Positions 18,807 through 28,690 of a stretch of 64,000 bases of DNA are shown one piece after another. The position numbers and the translations under genes are program-made. The notes under the pieces were generated by a model, which was not told where the DNA came from, ran no database searches, and saw only the letters and a list, made by a program, of their open reading frames with translations. Origin of the DNA: Novosphingobium meiothermophilum (GTDB lineage Bacteria > Pseudomonadota > Alphaproteobacteria > Sphingomonadales > Sphingomonadaceae); assembly GCF_003171715.1 (NCBI RefSeq), contig NZ_QGHL01000008.1, positions 248,001-312,000 on the forward strand. Reading direction: 5' to 3'. Numbering within the stretch: the first letter of the stretch is position 1; every line of letters starts with the position of its first letter.

Positions 18807-21518
18807 TCACTTTGCCTTGCGGCCGGAACCTGACGTGCCGAGCCAGTCTGCAAGCCCCTTCACGAAAAGCGGGCGGGTGCGCGCCTTTTCGGTGAGGTTC
18901 CCGATCACCCGGTCCACCGGGCGTGCCGCATCGGCGGGGATCGTCGTCTTGAATGCGGCCAGCTTGTCCAGCATGGCCGGATCGGTTGATTGACCGCCCA
19001 GTCCGGCGATGAAGGTCACGCGGCTCTGTGCGTCGACCAGCGCTTCGATCCGCGCCCGGTTGGCCAAGGCAAAATCGAAGGTGGCATCGGGGTGGAGCGC
19101 CGCCGAAGCCGAGATGATCGCGGCGCTCGTGGTCTTGCCCGGTTCATCGCCCAGAGCCAGTTCGCGCGCGGCTGCCGCCAGCGAGGCATCGGCCGGGCGC
19201 CCCAGCAGGGTGTAGAGGAACTGGCGTTCCACCGCGCTGTTGGATGCTGCCGCCATCTTGCGGATCGCGTCCCACTCTGCGCGGGTGGCATTGCGTGCGA
19301 CAATGTTCAGCCACGTGGTCTTGAGCGGGCCGTCCATGGCCTTGGGATTGGTGGCAAGCTGCGCAAAGCGGCGGCGCGCTTCGGCCACGACCTGCGCATC
19401 GCCCATCGTCCCGAACCCGGCAATCAGCGTGGCGCGCAGATCAGCGTCGGGCAGGCTTTCGCCGTCCTTCGGTTCAAAGCCAAGCGCCTCAAGCCGGGGC
19501 TTGTAAGTCGCCGCAATCCGCGCCGCCAGTTTCTGCTGTGCGACAGGATCCTTCTCCAGCGCACGCCACGCGCCGAGGAAATCGCCAAACACGCTGCCCA
19601 GCACCACGGGATTGGCGTTGCCCGGTATGGCGGCCATCAGGTCGAAGGCCGGGGCAAAAGGCTGATATCCGCTGGTGGAAAGCGCCAGATTATCAGACAC
19701 GAGGCCCATCTGGTCGACCGGTGCAAGGTTGGGCATCGCCGCTTTCAGCGCGGCCAGCATCCTGGGCGTGTAGAGCGAACGATAATAGCCAAGCTGGCCC
19801 GCATTGATGATGAGCGGGCCGCAGCCCTTGATGCTCACGGTCGTGCGCGCGCCGTTCTGTCCGCCATCAAGGATGGTGCGCACGGGCTGGCCGCCATTGG
19901 CCGAAACCAGCAGCGGCACCTTCCATTGCTGGGGCTTTGCGGCCACTTCGTCCTTGCGGTCGATGCTGAACTCGCCCTGTTCAAGAGTGAGCGTGGCCAT
20001 GCCCTTCTTGCAGGTCATGTCCGCCACCCTGACCAGCGGGATGCCGGGCTTGGTGGTGAAATCGGTGGCGATGGCGGTAAGGCCGGGGGCGCCAGCCTTT
20101 TCCACCGCCTGCCACAGATCGCGCGATACGGTGTTGCCGAACTTGTGGTCGCGCATGTAGGCGCGCAGGCCGTCGCGCCACACGGTCTCACCCGCAAAGG
20201 CTTCGAGCATCGAGATCACTGCTTCGCCCTTCTGGTAGGTGATCGCATCGAAGGCCTGATTGGTTTCATCCACAGTGCGGATTTCCTGCACGATGGGATG
20301 CGTGGTCTTGAAACCATCGAGGTTCATTGCCGAATCGCGCCCGTTGACCCGGCCCAGCAGGGGGAACCAGTCGGGGTGAAAATGGTCGGAAGCCTTGGTT
20401 TCCATCCAGCTTGCGAAACCTTCGTTCAGCCAGAGGTCTTCCCACCACGCCATCGTGACGAGATTGCCGAACCACTGGTGCGCCACTTCGTGTGCCTGAA
20501 CCGTGGCGATGTTCTGGCGCGCAGCGGCGCTGGTTATGGCCGGATCGTTGAGCAGGATGCGCTCGAACGTCAGGATTGCGCCCCAGTTTTCCATGGCGGA
20601 AAAGAACTGCGACTGGCCGGGCGCGGCCACGTTGTCGAGCTTGGGCAGGGGATAGGGCTGGCCGAAATATTCCGAGAAGTAGGGGATCAGCTTGGCCAGT
20701 TCATCAAGCGCGAAACGCGCCTGTTCGCCGCTTCCCTTCGGGCTGACGATGCCGACCTGAACGCCGGGCGCGGCATCCTTGGCCATGCGCTCGAAATCGC
20801 CGAGCGCGAAGAACAGGAGGTAGGAGGACATCTTCGGACTGGTGCCGAAGGTCACGCGCTTCAGGCCCTTGCCGAGATCCTGCTCTGACTTCACCGGCAT
20901 GTTGCTCACGGCCATCTTTTCTGCCGGGACCACGGCCGCCAGATCGAAGGTGGCCTTGTAGATCGGCTCGTCGAACATCGGCGCGAAACGGCGGGCATCG
21001 GGCGCTTCGAACTGGGTGAACAGGCCGCGCACGGTCTTGCCGGTCAGCTTGTCGGGGTAATCCAGCGCAAAGAGGCCATTGGCCTGCGTGTAGATGGTGC
21101 CCGAATATGTCGTGTCGAGCCGGTAGCGACCCGGCGCGAGCGGCTGGGCGGGAGTGAAGCGGGCGGTCTGGCTCTTTTCATCCAGTTCTACCGTGACCGG
21201 CACAGCCATGCCACCTGCGGGTGTAAGCGTGGCCGAGGCGATCTTGAGGTCGACCGCATGAAGCGTGAGGAACGGGGTGTTCTGCGTCACCTCGATCTCG
21301 ACCGAGGACTGGCCGGTGAAGCTGAGGTTTGCGGCATCGGGCGTGATTTCGATGCTGTAGTGGACCGGGTGCGCAACGCGTGGCAGATCGGTGTGGACGC
21401 CAGCGGCGGCAGAAGGGTTCGCCGGAACCGGGCGGACGGTTCCCTGATCCGCATGGGCGCCAGCCGAGACCGCGGCAACAGACAGTGCCAGCGCTGAAAC
21501 AAGTGCAATGGAACGCAT
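18807..21518 (-). CDS. M1-family metallo-aminopeptidase
   Basis: 903 aa. An N-terminal signal peptide (hydrophobic from residue 4, ending near AGAHA) places it in the periplasm. The zinc site is HEVAH (His343, Glu344, His347) with the downstream WLNEGFASWME supplying the third ligand, and the substrate-binding motif is SAMENWGA. The rest is a C-terminal ERAP1-like helical domain. It removes N-terminal residues from peptides. The start at 21518 is chosen for the signal peptide; a further 41 codons upstream are open but unlike the family. Confidence 0.93.
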   Translation of the reverse strand: MRSIALVSALALSVAAVSAGAHADQGTVRPVPANPSAAAGVHTDLPRVAHPVHYSIEITPDAANLSFTGQSSVEIEVTQNTPFLTLHAVDLKIASATLTPAGGMAVPVTVELDEKSQTARFTPAQPLAPGRYRLDTTYSGTIYTQANGLFALDYPDKLTGKTVRGLFTQFEAPDARRFAPMFDEPIYKATFDLAAVVPAEKMAVSNMPVKSEQDLGKGLKRVTFGTSPKMSSYLLFFALGDFERMAKDAAPGVQVGIVSPKGSGEQARFALDELAKLIPYFSEYFGQPYPLPKLDNVAAPGQSQFFSAMENWGAILTFERILLNDPAITSAAARQNIATVQAHEVAHQWFGNLVTMAWWEDLWLNEGFASWMETKASDHFHPDWFPLLGRVNGRDSAMNLDGFKTTHPIVQEIRTVDETNQAFDAITYQKGEAVISMLEAFAGETVWRDGLRAYMRDHKFGNTVSRDLWQAVEKAGAPGLTAIATDFTTKPGIPLVRVADMTCKKGMATLTLEQGEFSIDRKDEVAAKPQQWKVPLLVSANGGQPVRTILDGGQNGARTTVSIKGCGPLIINAGQLGYYRSLYTPRMLAALKAAMPNLAPVDQMGLVSDNLALSTSGYQPFAPAFDLMAAIPGNANPVVLGSVFGDFLGAWRALEKDPVAQQKLAARIAATYKPRLEALGFEPKDGESLPDADLRATLIAGFGTMGDAQVVAEARRRFAQLATNPKAMDGPLKTTWLNIVARNATRAEWDAIRKMAAASNSAVERQFLYTLLGRPADASLAAAARELALGDEPGKTTSAAIISASAALHPDATFDFALANRARIEALVDAQSRVTFIAGLGGQSTDPAMLDKLAAFKTTIPADAARPVDRVIGNLTEKARTRPLFVKGLADWLGTSGSGRKAK

Positions 21519-21679
21519 CCCGATTCTGACTCCACAACGTAACGATGAGATTTCGCTGATCGTTGCCGTAGCAACCAGTTCAAGACCCCGCCAATCCTTT
21601 CTGCCAACAGCAAACCCGGTTCGACGAGGGGCGATTGACACGGAAACTCAGGGGAGTGTCATGGCGGGTGTGCAGGCCG

Positions 21680-23110
21680 TCAGGCAAGTGGCAGGCGGAT
21701 CGTGGCGACAAGGCCGCAGATCGTGCCGTCCGCGCCAAGCCGGTTGGCAAGGGTGAGCGTGCCGCCATGCTGCTGCGCAATCGCGCGGGCAAGGGTAAGG
21801 CCAAGTCCGGTGCCGCCCGTGCCGCTGTTGCGCGAGGCGTCGAGCCGGGTGAACGGCTCCATCATCCGCGCGATCTCGCTTTCGGGAATGCCGGGGCCAT
21901 CGTCCTCGATCCGCAGCACCGCAAAGGCGCCTTCACGCACCAGCGAAACGCGTGCCCGCTGGCCATAGCGCAGGGCATTGGAAACCAGATTGCGCAGCGC
22001 CCGGCGCATCCACGTGGCGCGTGCGGGCAGGACCATGCGCACGGTTTCGCCCAGCTCCACCGGATCGCCCATGTCCTCGAACTCGCCGATCACGTCGGCG
22101 ACCAGCGCGGAAAGCTCGGTCTGCTCCACCGGATCGGTCGGACGGCCTACCCTGGCCAGCGAGAGAATGTCGTCGAGCGAGCGGTTGATGTCCTCGATCG
22201 TGGCGGCCATGCGCGCGCGCTCGGCATCGTCTTCCACGGCCTCGATCCGCACGCGCAGCGCGGCCAGCGGAGTCTTGAGATCGTGGCCGATCGCGCCCAG
22301 CATCACGTCCTTTTCATCAAGCATGGTCACGATGCGCGTTTCCATGGCGTTGTGCGCAAGGATCAGGCGCTGGATGTCATCAGGCCCATCGGGTTCAAGC
22401 TGTCCTTCCAGCGCCTTGCGGCCTGTCAGCGCGCGCTCGCCGGCAAAATCCTCGACCCGCTGCGTAAGCGCGCGCAAAGGACGGGCCACGCGCCGCAGGA
22501 TCAGCGCGGTTGCCCCCACAAGCACAAGGTAGAGCACGATGGTCTGCCCGATGATCGGGGCCATGATGCGCATTTCTCCCGCGTCGACGAAGACGCGGGT
22601 CGATGCCCATTCGCCCGTGGGCAGGCGAACCGAGGCGATGACAAGGCGCGGCTTGGGTTCGCGGTAGGCAGCCGCCAGTTCGCGCCGGTGACGCTGCATG
22701 AACTCGACGCTTGGCGCGTCCCTTTCCGGATCGCGGGCGAAGACGATCACCTCGCGCGCATCGAACCCTTGCGCGGAAAGCACTTCGGCAAGCTCATGCT
22801 CAACCCTTGCAAGCCGCGGTTCTCCCGCCAGCATCGGCGGTTCATTACTGTAATCAAGCCTGAACGGCTGACGTTCCCGGCTTTCCTTCGCGCGATCCCG
22901 CTCTGCGCTCTTGCGGCGCGAACTTTCGGGAAGGGGGCCAAGCAGACGGAAGGCAGCCGAACTGACCATCTTCGACTGGAGCCGGTGGTTCTGCTCGCGC
23001 CAGATCAGCACGGCAGAAATCGTCTGCGCCACCAGCAGCGCCAGCGCAATCGCAAGCAGGATCTGCCCTTGGAGGCTGTGCGGCCAGAAGCGGCGGCGGA
23101 AAGCGGCCAC
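21680..23110 (-). CDS. Sensor histidine kinase (EnvZ/OmpB type)
   Basis: 476 aa from a GTG. Membrane segments at about 14-36 and 185-205 flank a periplasmic sensor of about 145 residues, followed by HAMP and the phospho-acceptor GHDLKTPLAALRVR (His276), then the ATP-binding domain (NLVSNALRYG, DDGPGIP, GTGGTGLGL). The sensor is rich in Arg and Glu and has no known domain. It is 5 nt after the response regulator gene and shares its operon with an EF-hand protein, so calcium or another divalent cation is a plausible input. The input is inferred from context only. Confidence 0.93.
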   Translation of the reverse strand: MAAFRRRFWPHSLQGQILLAIALALLVAQTISAVLIWREQNHRLQSKMVSSAAFRLLGPLPESSRRKSAERDRAKESRERQPFRLDYSNEPPMLAGEPRLARVEHELAEVLSAQGFDAREVIVFARDPERDAPSVEFMQRHRRELAAAYREPKPRLVIASVRLPTGEWASTRVFVDAGEMRIMAPIIGQTIVLYLVLVGATALILRRVARPLRALTQRVEDFAGERALTGRKALEGQLEPDGPDDIQRLILAHNAMETRIVTMLDEKDVMLGAIGHDLKTPLAALRVRIEAVEDDAERARMAATIEDINRSLDDILSLARVGRPTDPVEQTELSALVADVIGEFEDMGDPVELGETVRMVLPARATWMRRALRNLVSNALRYGQRARVSLVREGAFAVLRIEDDGPGIPESEIARMMEPFTRLDASRNSGTGGTGLGLTLARAIAQQHGGTLTLANRLGADGTICGLVATIRLPLA

Positions 23111-23115
23111 GGCCT

Positions 23116-23862
23116 TCAGCTTTCCCGGACCGGTTCGACTGGCGCGGGGCGCTTCCTGACTTCGGCCGCGAGCATGTAGCCCCCGCCCCAGACGGTCTGG
23201 ATCATCTGCGGGTTGCGGCTGTCCACTTCGATCTTGCGCCGCAGCCGCGAAATCTGGTTGTCCACCGCGCGGTCGAACAGGTGGGCTTCGCGGCCCTGCA
23301 CCATGTCGAGCAGACGGTCGCGATCAAGCACGATGCGGGGATGGTCGAGGAAGGCCATGAGCAGGCGGAACTCGGCCGAGGAAATCGCCACCACGGCGCC
23401 TTCGGGATCGGTCAGCCGCCGCTTGAGCGGATCGAGCCGCCAGCCTTCGAACTCGTAGATCACCGCATCGGAAATCTCGCTCGACTGCTTGGTTGCCCGC
23501 CTCAGGACCGATCGGATGCGCGCCACCAGCTCGCGCGGATCGAAGGGCTTGACCACATAGTCATCCGCGCCGATCTCAAGGCCGACGATGCGGTCGGTCG
23601 CCTCGCCCTTCGCGGTGATGAAGATCACGGGGAGCCGCTTTGCCTCCACCAGATGGCGGCACAGCGAAAGGCCGTCCTCGCCCGGCATCATGATGTCCAG
23701 GAGAACCAGATCGCATCCGGCCTCAAGCAGGCGGCTGCGCGCTTCGGCGGCGGTTCCGGCCTGAGTCACGACAAACCCCTGGCGGACGAGATAGTCCGCC
23801 AGAGGCTCGCGCAGCGCCGGTTCGTCATCGACGAGCAGAATGCGGATCGGTGCTTCGGTCAT
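23116..23862 (-). CDS. OmpR-family response regulator
   Basis: 248 aa. The receiver domain has acidic residues DDE at 12-14 and phospho-acceptor Asp56 in LLDIMMPG, with a conserved Lys in VVKPFDP. The C-terminal winged helix binds DNA (RREIE-like RLRRKIEVDSRNPQMIQTVWGGGYML). It is the partner of the kinase 5 nt downstream and begins 5 nt after the EF-hand gene. A tandem TTGTCGCA repeat upstream of the operon is a candidate target. Confidence 0.95.
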   Translation of the reverse strand: MTEAPIRILLVDDEPALREPLADYLVRQGFVVTQAGTAAEARSRLLEAGCDLVLLDIMMPGEDGLSLCRHLVEAKRLPVIFITAKGEATDRIVGLEIGADDYVVKPFDPRELVARIRSVLRRATKQSSEISDAVIYEFEGWRLDPLKRRLTDPEGAVVAISSAEFRLLMAFLDHPRIVLDRDRLLDMVQGREAHLFDRAVDNQISRLRRKIEVDSRNPQMIQTVWGGGYMLAAEVRKRPAPVEPVRES

Positions 23863-23867
23863 GCGGG

Positions 23868-24491
23868 TCAGTTGGCCGCCGGGGCGGGCCGGGCCGCCCC
23901 CATCTTTTCCATCATCGTGCGCATGGCAGCGCGGCGTTCTTCGGGCGTCACCTTGCCGTCCTTGTTGGCGTCGGCCATGTCGAAGTGCTTCTTCACGCCG
24001 GCATCATACTCGGCCCGCGTGATTGCGCCATCCTTGTTGGCATCGGCCATGGCCAGCATGGCATTTCCGCCCCTGTGGCCACCCATGCGCCCGCGCGCCA
24101 TCTTGCCCGGCCCCATCATGTCAGGTCCCATCTGGCCATGACCCATCATGCGGCCTTCGCCGTGGCCCTTCCAGCCTTCCGCGCGGCCTTCGTGATGGGC
24201 AAGGAACTCGGCCTTGCTGATTGCGCCGTTCCGGTCGGTATCCATCGCGGCAAAGCGTTCTTCCATGCGGTTCTCGCGGGCGGCCTTGCGGTCAGCTTCG
24301 TCGATCTTGCCGTCCTTGTTGACATCAAGCCTGGCCCAGCGTGCATCGGCCTGCGCCTTGGCCTGCTCCCATGTCACGGTGCGGTCGCGCTCGGCATCGG
24401 CCTTCTGGGCCATGGCAGGCGATGCGGCATAAAGGGCAAGGGAGGCCGTCGCCAGAACGGCAGCGGCAGAGGCAATGTGAAAGGTCTTCAT
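23868..24491 (-). CDS. Secreted EF-hand calcium-binding protein
   Basis: 207 aa. A signal peptide (cleavage near SPAMA-Q, residue 28) sends it to the periplasm. Four EF-hand loops are visible, each starting with D and having the D-x-D/N-x-D-G pattern: DVNKDGKIDEAD, DTDRNGAISKAEF, DANKDGAITRAEY and DANKDGKVTPEER. The middle is a Met/Gly/His-rich linker (GHGQMGPDMMGPGKMARGRM) that may bind metal. It is the first gene of an operon with a response regulator and a histidine kinase. Confidence 0.92.
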   Translation of the reverse strand: MKTFHIASAAAVLATASLALYAASPAMAQKADAERDRTVTWEQAKAQADARWARLDVNKDGKIDEADRKAARENRMEERFAAMDTDRNGAISKAEFLAHHEGRAEGWKGHGEGRMMGHGQMGPDMMGPGKMARGRMGGHRGGNAMLAMADANKDGAITRAEYDAGVKKHFDMADANKDGKVTPEERRAAMRTMMEKMGAARPAPAAN

Positions 24492-24632
24492 CGAATGGCA
24501 CTCCGGCAGGGAGGGAGAACGGGGGAGGAAGCTGTGACCGTCCGCCGGCAAGGGAGGGGGGTGCCTTGCCTGTCGGGAGGGGGAGATCGTGCGGTCAGCC
24601 CCAGCTTCCTTGAAAACCGTTCTAGGCGCGTC

Positions 24633-24683
24633 TTGTCGCGCGACTATGCCGCGAGGCAGGGTTTATTGTCGCAATTTGTCGCA
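24633..24683 (-). promoter_or_regulatory. TTGTCGCA direct repeats upstream of the EF-hand two-component operon
   Basis: TTGTCGCA occurs at 24666-24673 and again at 24676-24683, a 10-bp step, the geometry favoured by OmpR-family dimers. A third near copy, TTGTCGCG, lies at 24633-24640, 33 bp from the first. All are 140-190 bp upstream of the EF-hand ATG. Autoregulation is inferred. Confidence 0.5.
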
Positions 24684-24722
24684 TCCGTCCGGGCCGGTTC
24701 AGCCGCGTGAAAGCCTGCTGCC

Positions 24723-26528
24723 TCACAAAGGCGCGCAGGCCGCCTCAAGCCAGGCCAGATCCGCGCCGGAAAGCTGCGGGGCCAGCACTTCGCGCACGCG
24801 GGCGTGATAGGCATTGAGCCATGCGCGCTCCTCGGCCGAAAGCAGCGCCACATCCACCAGATCGCGCGCGATGGGCGCGAAGGTGAGCGTCTCGAAGCCC
24901 AGAAAATCGCCTTCCGCGCCGGGAATCTCGCGCCGTTCCACGAGAACGAGGTTCTCGATCCGGATGCCGTAGGCGCCGGTCCGGTAATAGCCCGGCTCGT
25001 TGGAAAGGATCATGCCGGCAAGCAGTTCCTGTCCGGTCCCGGCCTGCCCGCCACTGGCCTTGGCGATACGCTGCGGGCCTTCATGGACGGCAAGGAAGCT
25101 GCCCACCCCGTGCCCGGTGCCATGGGCATAATCCAGTCCTGCCGCCCAGAGAAACTGCCGCGCAAAACTGTCAAGCTGGCTGCCCGTGGTGCCCCTTGGA
25201 AAGACCGCGCGGGCCAGCGCGATATGGCCCTTGAGCACGCGGGTGAAGCGGTCCTTCAACTCGGCGGGCGGCGCATCCGGGCCGATCCACACGGTGCGGG
25301 TGATGTCGGTGGTGCCATCCAGATACTGCCCGCCCGAATCGACAAGATAGACGCTGTTCGGCTCAAGCGTGCGGTTCGTTTCCTCGCTGACCCGGTAATG
25401 CACCACCGCGCCATTCGGCCCTGCGCCCGAAATCGTATCGAACGACAAGTCCTTGAGCAGCCCGGTTTCGGCGCGAAAGGCATGAAGGCGCTCGGCCGCG
25501 GAAAGCTCGGTCACGCCGCCACCGGGAGCCTCGGTTTCCACCCAGTGCAGGAAGCGGGCAATCGCCGCGCCATCGCGCGTCTGTGCGGCGCGGTGTCCGG
25601 CCTGCTCCACAGGATTCTTGATCGCCTTGGGCAGGACAACCGGATCGGTTTCGGTCACGATCCGCGCGCCTGCGCTTTCAAGCGCAAGGAAGATTGCGGC
25701 CACGGCCCTTTCGGGATCGACCGCCACCCTTTGCCCCTTCAGCGTCTCCAGCCCGGCCACGAAGCGGTCGCGCGGGTGGATGCGCACGGCATTGCCAAGA
25801 TGGGCCCGAAGTTCCGGCGTGACCTTTTCCGGCGCGATGAACAGGTCGGCCGTGCCATCGGCATTGGCAATGACATAGGACAGCGCCACCGGCGTTCGCT
25901 CCACATCGGTCCCGCGGATGTTGAGCAGCCATGCCACCGAATCGAGCGCGGTGATGACCGCGGCATCAAGGCCGCGCGCGATGAGCCATTCAGCCACGGC
26001 GGCGCGCTTTTCGTTTGCCGACATGCCGGCATGTTCGCTGGCATGGGGCACTGCCGGTGCGGGCGAGGGGGCTGGCCGGTCGGTCCATACCGCATCGACG
26101 GGATTGGCCGCGACCGCCACGAGCGTGGCCTGCCGCGCCTCAAGCGCGCTTGCCACGGCCTGTGCCCAGCCGCGCGTGTGCAGCCACGCGTCATAGCCGA
26201 TCCGCGCGCCGCCGGGCGCATGTTGTGCAAGCCATGCCGCCACGCTGGTCTGGGGCACGGATTCGTAGCTCCAGAGCCGCCCGTCCACCTGATCGCGCAC
26301 TTGCAGGGTATAGCGTCCGTCCACGAAGATCGCGGCCTTTTCGGCCAGGACCACGGCAGTCCCCGCCGAACCGCCAAAGCCTGTCAGCCATTCCAGCCTT
26401 TGGGCATAGGCGCCCACGTATTCGCTCATGTGTTCGTCGGAAATCGGGATCACGAAGCCGTCGAGGCCATCTTTCGCCAGTTGCTTGCGCAGGGCATCGA
26501 GGCGGGCTTCATGGGTTTGCATCAGCAT
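24723..26528 (-). CDS. Xaa-Pro aminopeptidase (aminopeptidase P, M24 family)
   Basis: 601 aa. It has two N-terminal creatinase-like domains and a C-terminal pita-bread metallopeptidase domain. Metal-site segments are YLVDSGGQYLDGTTDITRT, HGTGHGVGSFLAVHEGP and the glutamate region ILSNEPGYY, which together hold the two-Asp, one-His, two-Glu site for two metal ions. It removes N-terminal residues before proline. The length fits the long eukaryote-like aminopeptidase P. Two in-frame ATGs (26528, 26522) are possible. It is divergent from oligopeptidase B, another proline/peptide enzyme, 56 bp away. Confidence 0.93.
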   Translation of the reverse strand: MLMQTHEARLDALRKQLAKDGLDGFVIPISDEHMSEYVGAYAQRLEWLTGFGGSAGTAVVLAEKAAIFVDGRYTLQVRDQVDGRLWSYESVPQTSVAAWLAQHAPGGARIGYDAWLHTRGWAQAVASALEARQATLVAVAANPVDAVWTDRPAPSPAPAVPHASEHAGMSANEKRAAVAEWLIARGLDAAVITALDSVAWLLNIRGTDVERTPVALSYVIANADGTADLFIAPEKVTPELRAHLGNAVRIHPRDRFVAGLETLKGQRVAVDPERAVAAIFLALESAGARIVTETDPVVLPKAIKNPVEQAGHRAAQTRDGAAIARFLHWVETEAPGGGVTELSAAERLHAFRAETGLLKDLSFDTISGAGPNGAVVHYRVSEETNRTLEPNSVYLVDSGGQYLDGTTDITRTVWIGPDAPPAELKDRFTRVLKGHIALARAVFPRGTTGSQLDSFARQFLWAAGLDYAHGTGHGVGSFLAVHEGPQRIAKASGGQAGTGQELLAGMILSNEPGYYRTGAYGIRIENLVLVERREIPGAEGDFLGFETLTFAPIARDLVDVALLSAEERAWLNAYHARVREVLAPQLSGADLAWLEAACAPL

Positions 26529-26584
26529 GGGTTCTTGTCCTGAAAAGGCAGGCCCGGCTTGCGGGCATCATGGACCCAACATAG

Positions 26585-28690
26585 ATGCAGGCAATGAGCA
26601 TTGCCACACCCCAGCCGAGCGCGCCCCCCGTTGCCGCCCGCAAGCCCCATGTCTTCTCGCATCACGGCATCACCGTTACCGATGATTATGCCTGGCTGCG
26701 CGATCCCGGCTATCCCGACGTGACCGACAGGGAGGTGCTTGCCCATCTGGAAGCCGAAAACGCGTGGTTCGAAAGCCGCATGGCTGAACGCCAGCCGGTA
26801 ATTGATGCGCTGTTCCGGGAAATGCGTGGCCGCATCAAGGAGGCCGACAAGTCGGTCCCGCAGAAGGACGGCGATTTCCTCTACTGGATCGAGTTCGAGG
26901 AAGGCGCGGAATACAAGAAGTGGTGGCGCAGGCCCGTGGGTGCGCCCGACGATGGCAGCGCGGACGAACTCATCCTTGATGAAGTGGCGCTGGCAGAGGG
27001 GAAGGACTACTTCCGGCTGGGTGCCATCGCCGTGTCGAAGGACGGCACGAAGCTGGCGTGGTCGGTCGATGACAACGGATCGGAGCGCTTTACCGCGCGG
27101 ATCAAGGTGATCGCCACAGGCGAAGTGCTGTCCGACGAGATCCCCGGCACGCTTTCCGGGCTGATCTGGGTGAAGAACGATACCGGCCTTGTCTATTCGC
27201 TCGCCAACGAGAACTGGCGCACCGACAATGCGCGCCTCCACTGGATCGGCCAGCCGCTGGAAAACGATGTCGAACTCTATCACGAAGATGACGAAGGCTT
27301 CCGCGTCGGCGCTTCGCTGTCTGCCAACGAAAAGTGGATCATCATCGCCACTGGCGACCATGAAACCGGTGAAGTGCGGCTGGTTCCGGCGGATGACCCG
27401 CTTTGCCCGCCGCTGCTGGTCAGGCCCCGGCGCAAGGGGGTGGAGTATGACGTGGATGAGCGCGACGGCGTTCTGTATATCCACACCAACGATACGCACG
27501 AGAACTTTCGGCTGGCCACCGCACCGCTTGCCGATCCCGCCAACTGGACGACGCTGATCGAAGGCACCGACGATTTCTATCTGACCGGGTTCGAACTCTT
27601 CCGCGATTTCTACGTTGTCGAAGGACGGGTGCGCGGGCTGGACCGGATCGAGGTGCGCTACTACGACGACCCCGCGCGGATCGAGCCGGTCGTGTTTCCC
27701 GAAGCAAGCTACGAAGCCTCGCTGGGCGAGAATCCCGAATGGGACATGACCGTGCTGCGGGTGGGTTATGAATCGATGGTCAGCCCCGCATCGGTTTATG
27801 ATTATGACGTGGCCAGCCGCAGCCTCACCCTGCTCAAGGTGCAGGAAATCCCCAGCGGCTATGACGCCTCGCTCTATGAAACGGCGCGGCTGGAAATTGC
27901 CGCGCGCGACGGGACCATGGTGCCTGTCAGCGTGGTCTGGCGCCGCGACCGGGACGCGATCAACGGCGGTCCCGGCGGGCCGCTTCACCTTTACGGTTAC
28001 GGCGCCTATGGCATTGCCATCGGTCCGGGCTTTTCGACCACGCGGCTCAGCCTTGTGGACCGGGGCTTTGCCTATGCCATTGCCCATATCCGCGGCGGGG
28101 ATGATCTTGGCCGCGCCTGGTACAAGGCAGGCAAGCTGGAATCACGCACCAATACCTTCAACGATTTCGTCGATGTGGCGAAGGGCCTGGTCGCGCGCGG
28201 GTTCACCGCGCCGGGCCGGATCAGCATTTCCGGTGGATCGGCCGGTGGCGAACTGATGGGCGCGGTCATCAATTCCGACCCGGACCTGTGGGGCGCGGTC
28301 GTGGCGCACGTGCCCTTTGTGGATGTGCTCAACACCATGCTCGACCCGGACCTGCCCCTGACTCCCGGCGAGTGGCCCGAATGGGGCAACCCGATAGAGG
28401 ACAAGGCGGCCTTCGAACTGATCCGGTCCTATTCCCCCTACGATCAGGTCAGGCCCCAGTCCTATCCGCCGCTGATGGTGACGGCCGGGCTGAACGATCC
28501 GCGCGTGACCTACTGGGAACCGGCCAAGTGGGTGGCAAAGCTGCGCGAGATGAAGACCGACAGCAACGAACTGATCCTCAAGACCAACATGGGCGCAGGC
28601 CATGGGGGCAAATCGGGCCGGTTCGAAAGCCTGAAGGAGACAGCAGAGGAGTTTGCCTTCATCCTGTGGCAACTGGGGGTGCAGGCTTGA
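26585..28690 (+). CDS. Oligopeptidase B (S9 prolyl-oligopeptidase family)
   Basis: 701 aa. An N-terminal beta-propeller precedes an alpha/beta hydrolase whose nucleophile is Ser552 in GGSAGG; the Asp and His of the triad are expected later, with His in GAGHGGKSGR. The segment DPDLPLTPGEWPEWGNP is characteristic of oligopeptidase B, which cleaves short peptides after Lys or Arg. There is no signal peptide, so it is cytoplasmic. An ATG at 26594 is an alternative start. The stop overlaps the TTG of the thioesterase gene. Confidence 0.93.
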   Translation: MQAMSIATPQPSAPPVAARKPHVFSHHGITVTDDYAWLRDPGYPDVTDREVLAHLEAENAWFESRMAERQPVIDALFREMRGRIKEADKSVPQKDGDFLYWIEFEEGAEYKKWWRRPVGAPDDGSADELILDEVALAEGKDYFRLGAIAVSKDGTKLAWSVDDNGSERFTARIKVIATGEVLSDEIPGTLSGLIWVKNDTGLVYSLANENWRTDNARLHWIGQPLENDVELYHEDDEGFRVGASLSANEKWIIIATGDHETGEVRLVPADDPLCPPLLVRPRRKGVEYDVDERDGVLYIHTNDTHENFRLATAPLADPANWTTLIEGTDDFYLTGFELFRDFYVVEGRVRGLDRIEVRYYDDPARIEPVVFPEASYEASLGENPEWDMTVLRVGYESMVSPASVYDYDVASRSLTLLKVQEIPSGYDASLYETARLEIAARDGTMVPVSVVWRRDRDAINGGPGGPLHLYGYGAYGIAIGPGFSTTRLSLVDRGFAYAIAHIRGGDDLGRAWYKAGKLESRTNTFNDFVDVAKGLVARGFTAPGRISISGGSAGGELMGAVINSDPDLWGAVVAHVPFVDVLNTMLDPDLPLTPGEWPEWGNPIEDKAAFELIRSYSPYDQVRPQSYPPLMVTAGLNDPRVTYWEPAKWVAKLREMKTDSNELILKTNMGAGHGGKSGRFESLKETAEEFAFILWQLGVQA

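Noticed and set aside
18990..20888. 632-codon open frame opposite the M1 peptidase
   Set aside because: Antisense shadow of a conserved metallopeptidase in GC-rich sequence.
24804..26543. 579-codon open frame opposite aminopeptidase P
   Set aside because: The real gene on the minus strand carries the full metal site; the other frame shows no family pattern.
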